DNA from: Paenibacillus herberti
Lineage (GTDB): Bacteria; Bacillota; Bacilli; Paenibacillales; Paenibacillaceae
Direction of reading: 5' to 3'
DNA: 45,427 nt
Assembly (NCBI RefSeq): GCF_002233675.1
Contig: NZ_NMUQ01000001.1
Span: 681,017-726,443, forward strand
The notes below the pieces were generated by a model that searched no databases, was not told where the DNA came from, and saw only the letters and a list, made by a program, of their open reading frames with translations. A program made the translations under genes and the position numbers. Positions 7,667-16,273 of the stretch are shown here, piece after piece; within the stretch, counting starts at the first letter, position 1, and each line of letters opens with the position of its first letter.

Positions 7667-8959
7667 TTAGATGTCCGTGGAATGACCGGAAGCTGTAAGC
7701 TTTTTATCCATCCGCTCCAGAAAACCTTCATACCCGTGGGTTCCGTTTTTATGATGGTTGCCTATCCAATGGCTCCACTCGCTCGATATTTTATTTCCTT
7801 CTTCAATCGTTTGTTGTTTGCTCCATTCCGGAAATACAGCCTTCAACCAGGCAACCCCGTAGGAGATATGTCCGGACTCGTCCGCCCAGTCGTAGTCGCA
7901 ATCCTGAGCAGCGGCAAGGTCATTCTTTTCAATAAATTTCGTTTTTAAGTTCGATTTATGCCGCGGCCCGCCTTGCTCCAGCCGATGGAGTAACAGCAAT
8001 AAATACCTCACGCCTCTAGCTCGAAACGCCCGCCAATGATCCGGCACCATCGGGTAATCAACGCCAACTTCAAGCCCTAATGCAGCAAGCCTTTCCACTC
8101 CCATCGTTGCGTGACGAATTTCGTCATAACACCATCTTGCAGCGCCAAGGTAGAGCTCCCAAGGCATATTTTTGTATTCCCAAATTAGAGCCGCTGGAGT
8201 TTCGGACGCCCATACTTCGTTGGCATGATCAACTGCAACAGCAATTTGTTCTTCGGTAAAATTCCTTGCAGGTCTTGGGGATACCTGCGTAACGGCTGGC
8301 TCCCAAGAGAGATCTCTGCCGCCTTCCATCGGCAGCTCATAAACGAGACCTTCGAGAACAGCTGTCGAGCGTGGATCAATTTGCGCGTCTGGGCCGTGAA
8401 ATCCGCCACAGGATGAAAGAGCGCCGCTAACTGCGCTTAACCAGTCACTGTTCTTGGCTTCGTCGGCGGCACGGGATGATTCTCGCATAATCCCTTCATA
8501 TTCATGAAGCTGCATATTGAGTTCATCAATAATTCTCTTTAGGTAGAGATGACTTGGCGCATCGTCGAGGGGATCGGAAACTTGTAAATATTCCTCAAGC
8601 GCCTCCAGCATCGCCGGCTTGATAACATCATAAACACAGTGTAGAAACAGCTCATCGGAGGGGGCCGTCGGTATCTTTTCCAATACAAAAAGCAAACTCA
8701 CGTCAGCATTATCTTCGACATCCACTCGTGGATACCGCAAATCTAATGTTCTTAACCTAAGCATATCGGCGTGTAACGAATCCAGCCAAATGTGGCGAGC
8801 CAGCAATTTTTTGCCCGGCCACCAACGCATTGCAGGCAGATAACCGGCCATTGCCCGCATCGTTTCCTTTACCGTTCGGTAATATCTGCGCATCATTTTA
8901 CTTGCGGATTCTACGTCCCTGAGTTTTAATTCGGTACGATTTGATAATTGGTCAGGCAT
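7667..8959 (-). CDS. Ferritin-like (DUF455-type) protein
   Basis: This 430-residue protein is mainly helical, with carboxylate-histidine motifs typical of four-helix ferritin-like diiron proteins: YDEIRHATMGVERLAALG near residue 280 and DESGHISYG near residue 360. Preceding helices carry further Glu residues (IWEYKNMPWELYLGAARWC). It resembles the DUF455 group, whose biochemical role is not settled. I start at ATG 8959 because GGAGGG lies eight bases before it; the frame stays open to 9070, but that extension has no ribosome site and looks non-coding. It is convergent with the transporter operon, and no clear pathway partner is adjacent. Confidence 0.7.
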   Translation of the reverse strand: MPDQLSNRTELKLRDVESASKMMRRYYRTVKETMRAMAGYLPAMRWWPGKKLLARHIWLDSLHADMLRLRTLDLRYPRVDVEDNADVSLLFVLEKIPTAPSDELFLHCVYDVIKPAMLEALEEYLQVSDPLDDAPSHLYLKRIIDELNMQLHEYEGIMRESSRAADEAKNSDWLSAVSGALSSCGGFHGPDAQIDPRSTAVLEGLVYELPMEGGRDLSWEPAVTQVSPRPARNFTEEQIAVAVDHANEVWASETPAALIWEYKNMPWELYLGAARWCYDEIRHATMGVERLAALGLEVGVDYPMVPDHWRAFRARGVRYLLLLLHRLEQGGPRHKSNLKTKFIEKNDLAAAQDCDYDWADESGHISYGVAWLKAVFPEWSKQQTIEEGNKISSEWSHWIGNHHKNGTHGYEGFLERMDKKLTASGHSTDI

Positions 8960-9121
8960 AATATTTTCCCTCCAAAGGTAAGGTGTTTGAGCGTTGATGC
9001 TGCCTTGCTTACCTGTTTCGGAGATAAATATACCGCCAATAACATCGTGCGGAAATGGAATGGATGTCATAGATGATGGATTATATAATCAAATTATTTT
9101 TTTGTAGCTAGTAAGCCTCAA

Positions 9122-10453
9122 TTACGAATGAACTTTTTTATAAACCCAAACTACCGATTTTATGAGCATAATGGAAAATATAATACCTCCTACGAGCCAT
9201 CCATTTAAAAGCATCATTGGTTCTACAAGATGTTTGAAAACTGTTGTAAGATTTGCGAATATCATTATTAAAACGGAGAATGTTGAAATGAACATAGCAA
9301 TTCGTTCGAGTTTCTCTATAAACTGTACTGTTTGGAAGTCTTTAGTCAACTTAATTAGAACCCAGATGCAAAACCCAACAGCTAATGTTGGTATAGCCAT
9401 ACGTTTAAAAGATTCACTAGGAATACCAGTAAACCGCATAATGTATTCAACAAGATAATGAAATAATTCTTCGAATTTTCCGTCTGTCAAAAAATTATAA
9501 AAAAAGAATAGAGAAACAGATACTACTGCGGAATAAAGGTAAGCATTTATTACAATCATTTTACGGCCTGTGTTCCATAGCTCATGTTGCCTTTGTATTA
9601 ATAGAATTAATTCTTGCTTCTTTTTATTTAAACTTGTAATTGTTATATAGTTATCGCTTACTAACTCTATATATTCAGAAAAGTAATCTTCGTACTTTTG
9701 AGACTCACTTCTTATCAAACTCACTGCCTTATCAAGAACTGAAATAAGACTAAATATAAATCCAATTATAGTAAAAACAAATGCAATGACAATCTGCTCA
9801 TTAATAGTACTATTTAAATATAATTTAATTTGAAATATAGTGAATACGAACATTATCAATAGGATTACTGACCAAAGCACAAGTTGTCTAAAAGTACGTT
9901 CGTCATCGTTTAAAGTCGAGTAACTAAAAATAGAAAAAGTGAGGAAAAAACTAATGAATATAACAATGATTAAAATCCCGGTTATATCAGTAGTGATTTC
10001 TTTATATTGGTATATGGGAACCATCCATAGAAATGAGAATAATAAACTTATAAAGATAATAAAGCCCATAGCTTTAAAGGTTCGCAAAATAAGTTTGGAT
10101 TTCTTTAAGATTGTAACTAAGATAAATAGTTCTCTAGGTAGGTTGAACTTTTTATTGTGATAATTCAGGGAAAGAATGCTGAATAAAAACGAAAAAACAA
10201 ACAAGATCATCGAGTAAAGTGAGGATATACTTACTGATATTCTTTCGTTAATGAAATTAAATATAACTATAATAGAGATGTAGAATACAAGTCCAAATAA
10301 AAATGAAGGGATAATTATATAAGTTGAATTAATTAGAAATCGATATAATTTAACTCGAGGATGATCATCTGAAATAAGAGATAAACAACTGTTTATAAAA
10401 ACTGCATTAGCCATTAGAATTTTCTTAAATACAGAACCATCTTTTTCACTCAT
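9122..10453 (-). CDS. AT-rich orphan polytopic membrane protein
   Basis: This 443-residue protein has about ten hydrophobic segments. Examples are residues about 50-70, 80-100, 125-147, 153-175, 190-210, 220-240, a charged middle region near 255-295, and four more toward the C-terminus. The charged region between membrane halves (ESQKYEDYFSEYIELVSDNY, then a KKKQELILLIQRQHELW helix) could be a cytoplasmic coiled segment. A GGGGGAG precedes the ATG. I do not recognise a family. Base composition and codon use (AAT, ATA, TTA, TAT) are clearly more AT-rich than flanking genes, suggesting separate acquisition. It has no operon partner. Confidence 0.75.
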   Translation of the reverse strand: MSEKDGSVFKKILMANAVFINSCLSLISDDHPRVKLYRFLINSTYIIIPSFLFGLVFYISIIVIFNFINERISVSISSLYSMILFVFSFLFSILSLNYHNKKFNLPRELFILVTILKKSKLILRTFKAMGFIIFISLLFSFLWMVPIYQYKEITTDITGILIIVIFISFFLTFSIFSYSTLNDDERTFRQLVLWSVILLIMFVFTIFQIKLYLNSTINEQIVIAFVFTIIGFIFSLISVLDKAVSLIRSESQKYEDYFSEYIELVSDNYITITSLNKKKQELILLIQRQHELWNTGRKMIVINAYLYSAVVSVSLFFFYNFLTDGKFEELFHYLVEYIMRFTGIPSESFKRMAIPTLAVGFCIWVLIKLTKDFQTVQFIEKLERIAMFISTFSVLIMIFANLTTVFKHLVEPMMLLNGWLVGGIIFSIMLIKSVVWVYKKVHS

Positions 10454-10539
10454 TGCTGTACTCCCCCAGAGTTATTTTTGCACACAATCTTTTGACGAAG
10501 CTATAGATAATCTATACTATGTAAACTTGATTAATTCTA

Positions 10540-10722
10540 TTTTTCATAAATTCGATAGAGGCCACTGATTTCCGAGGGCTTGCTTGCGGAGGTACTTCTA
10601 ACAGAATCAATGGGATCTACATGCCTTTTCAAATGGTTTGTAGTCATCTAGAACTTGGTTTAGAAAATATCGGAATTATTATTAGTAAGTTTGCTCACTT
10701 AGTGGATAAACGAGATTTTTGA
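10540..10722 (+). pseudogene. Probable gene remnant in an AT-rich gap
   Basis: The gap 10454-10877 holds no intact gene. An open stretch from 10540 to a TGA at 10722 encodes a plausible peptide (EATDFRGLACGGTSNRING, then MVCSHLELGLENIGIIISKF). It has only an internal ATG at 10621 and no ribosome site. A second short frame (10759-10815) ends in NIDGALELLE. These look like debris of a lost gene rather than expressed proteins. I cannot name the parent. Confidence 0.3.
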
Positions 10723-10877
10723 ATACTCTTTTATAGCTCACAATAAGTCCAAACGAGATGGCTCCCAATCAAGTGAAGCGTAACATTGACGGGGCATTGG
10801 AGCTCCTAGAGTAATACAGATTTTTTTCATATTTCTGAACTGATTGTTCTCAAAACTTACAGAGGAGTGGATCTACT

Positions 10878-11863
10878 ATGAAAGCAATGTTATTAAGAGA
10901 AAAAAATACATGGAAAGAATGCAAATAGAGGATGCAGCTAGGCCAGTTCCTCGTGAAGGCCAGGTACTTATCGAAGGGTATACCGCTTCCCTGAACCCTG
11001 TCGATTACAAAACGGGTACAAGTGGAGTCCCTGGTTGGACGTATCCGCATGTCCTCGGCCTCGATGTAGCAGGAATTATTGCGGAGGTTGGTCCAAACGT
11101 CTCGCAGGTCAAGGTTAGTGATCGTGTTGTTTATCATAGCGATTGGCGCGAGTGGGGAGCTTTTGCACAATTCACGCTTGCCAAGGTTCATATGGTAGTC
11201 CCAATACCGGATGAGGTTTCTTTTGCGGAGGCTGTAGCTCTCCCAACTGCAGGTTTTACAGCTTATCAGGCCCTTCATCAAAAAATCCCTATGCACGCTG
11301 TTGAATCCATTTTGGTTCATGCTGGTGCATGCGGTGTCGGCGGCTTCGCCATTCAATTGGCAAAACGTCTCGGAAAGACGGTTTACACAACCGCGTCTCG
11401 GCACAATCATGATCTTGTTCGCTCGTTAGGTGCCCACTACGCTTTTGATTATAAGGAGGAAAACTGGGTCGAGCGGATTATGGAAATTACGAACGGTCAT
11501 GGGGTAGATGTTGTACTGGATGCCGTCGGTTCTGAAAATGCAACGTTATCGCTCGATGTCATCGCCTACAATGGCCATATTGCGCATATTGCAGGGGCGC
11601 CTGATATGTCAAAAGTAAAACCGTTCACACAGGTTATCTCTTCCCATGAGATTGCGCTTAATGCGATTCATCATCAAAATGATCGGAAATCGGAAGAAGT
11701 CATCGTAGAAATCGGAGAAGATATGTTGGACATGGTTTAGCGAGGAGAGATTGACCCTATGATCACAGAAACCATTACGTTTACGGATATTCCTGCAAAA
11801 TTGGTAGAGTTCTCACAACGCCACGTCAGTGGGAAAATCATTGTTGATCTAAAACAAATGTAA
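10878..11863 (+). pseudogene. Zinc-type alcohol dehydrogenase/quinone oxidoreductase, two lesions
   Basis: The gene begins at ATG 10878 with a ribosome site (GAGGAG) and a typical family start MKAMLLREKNTWKE, but that frame stops at 10926-10928. The homologous sequence continues in another frame from about 10915 (MQIEDAARPVPREGQVLIEG), next to a seven-A run at 10902-10908. The body is normal for the family: NPVDYKTG, GLDVAGIIAEVGPNVSQVKVSDRVVYH, a Rossmann turn HAGACGVGGFAIQLAKRLGK, and DVVLDAVG. At 11738-11740 a TAG interrupts the frame, and the expected C-terminus (GEIDPMITETITFTDIPA to LKQM) continues in the same frame to TAA at 11861. A frameshift plus a nonsense codon make a functional product unlikely unless the sequence contains errors. 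Confidence 0.8.
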
Positions 11864-11898
11864 GAGGACAACTATCCAAGTTGGAAAGGCGGGTACAA

Positions 11899-12441
11899 AT
11901 GTCGGAGCCACGAGTTTTCGTTCGCTTCCCCGAAGAGGGTGACGCCGCGCAATTGATAGCGATGTATCGGAGCAATCGGGAGTTTTTTGAGCAATTTTCG
12001 CCACGCAGTGCTGAGGAATTCTATACGGAGGAGCGTCAGCTCGAGAGGATCAGGAATAGCAAGATCGACATGGCTGAGGATCGCAGATATTCCTTCGTCA
12101 TCTGTCAGAAGGAGAACGAGCGGATCATAGGGAGCATTGATCTGTCTTTTGTGGCGAGAGGAGCGCTGCAGAGTTGTATGATTGGGTACAACCTGGACCA
12201 GGCTCATAACGGCAAGGGTTATATGACAGAAGCGGTGCAGCAGGTCGTTCGATACGCCTTCGACGAGCTCAAGTTCCACCGAATTACGGGGGAAGCCTCT
12301 CCTCACAATGCCGGATCTATCCGTGTGCTTGAAAAGGCTGGTTTCCACAAAGAGGGCATTTCTCGCAGCAACGTGAAGATCAACGAAAAGTGGGAGGATC
12401 ATCAGGTTCTGGCGATTATTAATCCATCTGAGGAGATTTAG
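11899..12441 (+). CDS. GNAT acetyltransferase, RimJ/RimL-like
   Basis: This protein of about 180 residues has the GNAT fold of the ribosomal-protein-alanine acetyltransferase type. The motifs are RFPEEGDAAQLIAMY at the start, ERIIGSIDLSFV in the central strand, the acetyl-CoA loop AHNGKGYMTEAVQQVVRYAF, then HRITGEASPHNAGSIRVLEKAGFHKEG. The target amine is unknown. I prefer ATG 11899, preceded by GGAAAGGCGGG, over the in-frame TTG at 11881. It starts 35 bases after the dehydrogenase pseudogene and ends before a strong terminator, so it may have been co-transcribed with that gene. Confidence 0.88.
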   Translation: MSEPRVFVRFPEEGDAAQLIAMYRSNREFFEQFSPRSAEEFYTEERQLERIRNSKIDMAEDRRYSFVICQKENERIIGSIDLSFVARGALQSCMIGYNLDQAHNGKGYMTEAVQQVVRYAFDELKFHRITGEASPHNAGSIRVLEKAGFHKEGISRSNVKINEKWEDHQVLAIINPSEEI

Positions 12442-12450
12442 CGTTTAATG

Positions 12451-12505
12451 GAGTCGAGCTCATTCAGGATACCTCCTGACATGAACTCGGCTCTTTTTTC
12501 AGATA
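12451..12505 (+). terminator. Terminator after the acetyltransferase gene
   Basis: A long interrupted hairpin forms between GAGTCGAGCTCAT-TCAGGA and TCCTGA-ATGAACTCGGCTC. Six T follow. Confidence 0.85.
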
Positions 12506-12538
12506 GTTGAAAAAAAATCTCAATTTATCCCATATTTT

Positions 12539-13486
12539 CTAGTTCGCTTTCGGAACCTGCTGCGCCAGCCATTTTTCCAAGTCCTTCGTCAGCTTCCCGT
12601 CGTTTCGCTCCAGCGCTTTGAGGAAGTTCGACAGCTTCAACAGCAGCGGGCTACGCGACGTATCACCGGCAGCGACCGCTTTTTTATACGCGGCAAGCGC
12701 TTCGGGATCAATCTTTTTCGTCTCGTAGTCGAACAGTGTTTTGATGTCGCCGTAAAAAACGATTTCCCTGGTCCACTCATACTGTTGTTTCACTTGTTTG
12801 ATGCGGTTGGAGCCGCCATAACTGAGGATAAACTTCTCCTGATCCAGATTGCGCTTCAGCAGTTCGCTCCACGGGATGGCGAGCGCCCAATCCAGCTGTC
12901 TAGGCTTCTGGGTATCAACGGCCATCATCTCGATGTACAGCTTGATGTCCGCTCCGACGCTGACTTTCCATTTTTCATACAGCGTATAGTTAATGACCGG
13001 GTAATACAACACTTCCGCAGATGTAACGAGAAAGCCTTGATCCCGCGCATCAGTAAGCAGCTTGCGCGTCGTCCCGTCCTTCACATATTTCAGCATCGAT
13101 GCGTACGTCCTGTCCCCGCCGCTTTTGCGCAAGACTCTATCGATTTCCTTCTGCGTTTTGTCGACGTTGAATCGCGCATGAAGCTTTGCGGCTTTCTGGG
13201 CGTTTTCGAAACGAAGCACCATCAAGGAGCCGGTCCAGGTGTCAACTTTGGCGATATGATTGTTTAAATAAGTCAATGCTTGCGCCAGCTTGCCCGAAGC
13301 GAGCAGCTTCAAATAATCCTGATTTATTTTTTGAACGGCGGGCGATGCGGGGACCGCGGTAATCGACGCCTGGTCGTGAGGCGGAGCCGGCTGCCCCTCT
13401 TGCGCAAATACAGAACCTCCTCCGCCTGCGACTACCGAAAGAACCAGCAGCGAGGCGGCGGTATGCTTCAACCCTTTTTTTATCAT
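12539..13486 (-). CDS. Secreted protein of unknown function
   Basis: This 315-residue protein has a Sec signal peptide: positive MIKKGLKH, hydrophobic core, and cleavage likely after SVFAQ near residue 29. The mature part is a mixed alpha/beta protein with a KINQDYLKLLASGKLAQALTYL segment near residue 53 and no motif I recognise. An AGGAGG lies upstream of the ATG. It follows the histidine kinase gene on the same strand after a 153-base gap with two palindromes, so it may be expressed separately. It could be a target or ligand-binding partner of the two-component pair; that is inference from position only. Confidence 0.75.
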   Translation of the reverse strand: MIKKGLKHTAASLLVLSVVAGGGGSVFAQEGQPAPPHDQASITAVPASPAVQKINQDYLKLLASGKLAQALTYLNNHIAKVDTWTGSLMVLRFENAQKAAKLHARFNVDKTQKEIDRVLRKSGGDRTYASMLKYVKDGTTRKLLTDARDQGFLVTSAEVLYYPVINYTLYEKWKVSVGADIKLYIEMMAVDTQKPRQLDWALAIPWSELLKRNLDQEKFILSYGGSNRIKQVKQQYEWTREIVFYGDIKTLFDYETKKIDPEALAAYKKAVAAGDTSRSPLLLKLSNFLKALERNDGKLTKDLEKWLAQQVPKAN

Positions 13487-13520
13487 CTAAAATCCTCCTG
13501 TTTTGTAAAATGGCGGTGCA

Positions 13521-13593
13521 AAGTACCCTTTCAGACGGTACTTACACGGGAATGTTGCAAGGAAAACATGTCGTTTGTCCCGGGACAAGCGAC
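13521..13593. promoter_or_regulatory. Two palindromes between kinase and secreted-protein genes
   Basis: AAGTACC (13521-13527) and GGTACTT (13537-13543) form one inverted repeat. TTGTCCCGGGACAA, extended to GTCG and CGAC with one non-Watson-Crick position, forms a 24-bp palindrome at 13570-13593. On the minus strand the second could terminate the kinase transcript (a TGTTTT follows). The first lies 35 bases before the secreted-protein start codon and could be its operator or leader hairpin. Confidence 0.45.
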
Positions 13594-13639
13594 AAAACGC
13601 CCCTTGACCCCGGATGTTACGAGCTCCCCAGCCACAAGC

Positions 13640-15382
13640 TCAACAGGGCAGCAAGATCTCAATTTTAGTGCCTTGACGCAGCTTGGATTGTACTTGAATT
13701 TTACCTTCATGTGCTTCAACGATCGTTTTGGCGATGCTCATTCCGAGTCCTGAGCCGACCGTTGACTCATCCGTATTGGTTCCGCGGTAATAACGATTAA
13801 ACAAATGATGCAGCGTTTCCTCATCCATCCCTTTGCCATTATCGATGACTCGAATGAATGCCTGGTTGTTCACCCTGCCGATAGAGACGGTGATAACTAC
13901 GCCCCGCGAATTATGCTTCACAGCGTTGGACAGCAGATTGTCCATCAGACGATGCAGCCAGGTTTCATCGGCCGTTATCAGCAGAGGACGCTCATTCCCA
14001 ATGTAGCGGAAATGATACTCCGACAAGGTACTGTCGTTGATGTACTTTAGTACGGAATTACGTACTAGCTCATCCAAATCCATCTCCCGCAGCTCCATGA
14101 TCGAATCACCCTGTTTAAGCTGATGAATCATAGAGAAGTCGGAGATCAGCTCAAGCATATAATCTCCCTTTTCACGGATTGTCGATCCCATAATCCGCAT
14201 CTCCTCTGAACTCCATTGCTCCGGCAAGCTCTCCAGCATATAACCATAACCTTGAATGGTGGACAGAGGTGTGCGCAGATCGTGAGATATCCCTGACATC
14301 CAATCCTCTTGCGCTTTTTCCAGCCTCTCGCGCTCCTTCTCCATTTGGGCCAATTTATGGGTCATCTGATAGAAGGATTCAACCACCTCCTTATAGAGTC
14401 TGTAGCGGATTCGCATCTTGCCGTCTCGGCGGAATATTTTGCGTTTGTCCTTGGTGGTCAGCACTTGATCGTACTGTCCGCGGCCCATACGTTCGAACCA
14501 GCCTGTAAACAGAATCAGTGGTTGACTGTAGCGGTAGCCATGCCAGATGGAGATAGGTAAGGCCAAAAGCAGGATCAGACCTGAAAACCAGAAGAGGTTG
14601 CGAGTTGCCATATCCAGCGCAGGATGTTTCAGAAGTTTTCCCGTTGCATTGGTCGTATAGAGCACCCAGGTCATCCCGCTGAGCTTGTCCCGGTGCGCGA
14701 CAATATTTGTGTCGTAGTTGCCGGGCGATTGCTGGATGGCCAGAATGTCTAGCGGACGATATGCCTTCTGCATAAATTTTTCATCGCCGATGTCTTGTAC
14801 GATATGACCCGAGGGGTTGATTACTTGCAGATAGCTATCATTTTCACGCAGTTGCTGATCCAGAAGGAGAAGCGATTTGCTCTGCACCATTCCCTGCTGT
14901 TCGTAATCATCAAACCAAGCCACGAGCTGGTCAAGGTCAGGATTAGGGTAGCCCAGTATGTATAAGAGCGGCTCGTTATAAGTAAAATTCAGCTCAGTGT
15001 GAACCGTATATTTCCCTGATGTCCGTGTCTTTTGAATATCGAGCAGTTGAGCGCTGGAGTAGACAGCCGGTAGCGCTGGCTGAGTAGTTGTATTGACGCC
15101 GAAGATCACTTCCCCTTTGGCATTGACAATCTGTAGCCACATTCCTTTTTCCTCGAAGAGCTCGCCCCATTTAGAGGGAATCCGAATCGTTCCATCCTTG
15201 TATTTAGCCTCTAGAGCAATTGTTTGCAGGGCACCGATTGGAAAGCCCCGGCGCAGCTCATTATTTGTCATGTTCTGTAAAAACATCAAGAGCGCAGCCA
15301 AAGTAACAACCACAATTAGCAAGGAAAAAAAGATTAATTGATACGTGAAGTGGAAGGCCATACGCTGCCTTATCTTCATCAC
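13640..15382 (-). CDS. Sensor histidine kinase
   Basis: This 580-residue membrane kinase has a first membrane segment at about residues 12-34, an extracellular sensor region to about 265, and a second segment at about 268-290. A linker and the HisKA box GISHDLRTPLSTIQGYGYML follow, with phospho-acceptor His367. The ATPase domain has N box DNLLSNAVKHNSRG, G1 DNGKGMD and G2 GSGLGMSIAKTI. It overlaps the response regulator gene by 4 bases (ATGA), so the two are translationally coupled and almost certainly a cognate pair. The extracellular stimulus is unknown; the large sensor region has no domain I recognise. Confidence 0.93.
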   Translation of the reverse strand: MMKIRQRMAFHFTYQLIFFSLLIVVVTLAALLMFLQNMTNNELRRGFPIGALQTIALEAKYKDGTIRIPSKWGELFEEKGMWLQIVNAKGEVIFGVNTTTQPALPAVYSSAQLLDIQKTRTSGKYTVHTELNFTYNEPLLYILGYPNPDLDQLVAWFDDYEQQGMVQSKSLLLLDQQLRENDSYLQVINPSGHIVQDIGDEKFMQKAYRPLDILAIQQSPGNYDTNIVAHRDKLSGMTWVLYTTNATGKLLKHPALDMATRNLFWFSGLILLLALPISIWHGYRYSQPLILFTGWFERMGRGQYDQVLTTKDKRKIFRRDGKMRIRYRLYKEVVESFYQMTHKLAQMEKERERLEKAQEDWMSGISHDLRTPLSTIQGYGYMLESLPEQWSSEEMRIMGSTIREKGDYMLELISDFSMIHQLKQGDSIMELREMDLDELVRNSVLKYINDSTLSEYHFRYIGNERPLLITADETWLHRLMDNLLSNAVKHNSRGVVITVSIGRVNNQAFIRVIDNGKGMDEETLHHLFNRYYRGTNTDESTVGSGLGMSIAKTIVEAHEGKIQVQSKLRQGTKIEILLPC

Positions 15383-16113
15383 TCCTGCGACTCCTTCACT
15401 AGCTTGTAGCCGATCCCGCGTATGGTAAGCAGCAGCTGCGGATTGCCGGGATCGATCTCGATCCGCTCTCGTATGCGCCGGATATGTACGATTACCGTCG
15501 AGTCGTCCCCATGGCCGTTAATGCCCCAAACCTTGTCGTAGAGCTGTGTTTTGGAAAATACGATCCCGGGATGCTTGCAGAAATGCACCAACAGCTGAAA
15601 GACCTGGGCTGGACAAGAAACCGGATTCCCATCCACGATCAGCTCGCCCTCTGCCTCATTGACGGTGAAGCGGTGGGATCGGTAAACTCCCATATCGGGT
15701 CGTATCGCGGAATCGGTTGTAGGAGCTTCCGGCTCTAGACGACGTATGCGCGCTTGAATTCTTGCTGCTACCTCCAGGGGATTGAAGGGCTTCGTTATAT
15801 AATCATCCCCTCCCATGGCAAAGCCTCGCAGGACATCGAGATCGGAAGCTTTAGCCGTCAAAAACAATATATGAGGATTTCCGTATTCACGGAGTTTGGA
15901 GCAGAGCTCCAGTCCGCTGCCGTCGGGAAGCATAATGTCGAGCAGAATGATATCGGGGGCAGCGCGCGCCGCTAAGTCAAGCGCTTCCGCGCAGGTTGAA
16001 GCCACGTATAGCTGCCGAAAACCTTCCCTGCGAAGCACCATTTGCAGCATTGTGACAATCGAAGGCTCGTCGTCAACAATTGCGATTTTAACATCGACTA
16101 GATTTATCATCAT
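15379..16113 (-). CDS. OmpR/PhoB-family response regulator
   Basis: This 244-residue regulator has an N-terminal receiver domain with acidic pocket VDDEPS, phospho-acceptor Asp59 in IILLDIMLPDGSG, and the conserved Lys in LFLTAKA. The C-terminal winged helix has the VWGINGHGDDSTVIVHIRRIRER recognition region. It is first in the minus-strand operon, followed by the kinase. The start is ATG 16113 or the next ATG at 16110; the ribosome site is weak (AGGGTG). It is transcribed divergently from the M13 peptidase genes, so those and the downstream secreted protein are natural candidate targets. Confidence 0.93.
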   Translation of the reverse strand: MMINLVDVKIAIVDDEPSIVTMLQMVLRREGFRQLYVASTCAEALDLAARAAPDIILLDIMLPDGSGLELCSKLREYGNPHILFLTAKASDLDVLRGFAMGGDDYITKPFNPLEVAARIQARIRRLEPEAPTTDSAIRPDMGVYRSHRFTVNEAEGELIVDGNPVSCPAQVFQLLVHFCKHPGIVFSKTQLYDKVWGINGHGDDSTVIVHIRRIRERIEIDPGNPQLLLTIRGIGYKLVKESQE

Positions 16114-16150
16114 TTCACCCTATCTCATCGTAGAATACGCACATTAACAC

Positions 16151-16203
16151 AACCTAAACAGCGGGGGGGAAGTTAAGCTTCTGTTCATCTATTCGTTTAG
16201 GTT
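16151..16203. promoter_or_regulatory. Inverted repeat in a divergent intergenic region
   Basis: AACCTAAAC (16151-16159) is exactly mirrored by GTTTAGGTT (16195-16203) across 35 bases, between the response regulator and the first M13 gene. It could be an operator serving both directions. A G7 run sits inside the spacer. Confidence 0.35.
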
Positions 16204-16273
16204 CTGTTTCATTGACGCTTGTAGGATAGGAAATAGTTGCTATTTAGTTACTTTCAATAGAAGGAGTGTAGGT

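Noticed and set aside
10850-11410. 186-residue minus-strand frame opposite the dehydrogenase
   Set aside because: It is antisense to recognisable dehydrogenase motifs and is a mirror artefact.
11872-12402. 176-residue minus-strand frame opposite the acetyltransferase
   Set aside because: It is antisense to a gene with clear GNAT motifs and has no family resemblance.
16205-16240. Sigma-A promoter before the first M13 gene based on TTGACG near 16213
   Set aside because: No -10 element at a 16-19 base spacing could be found.
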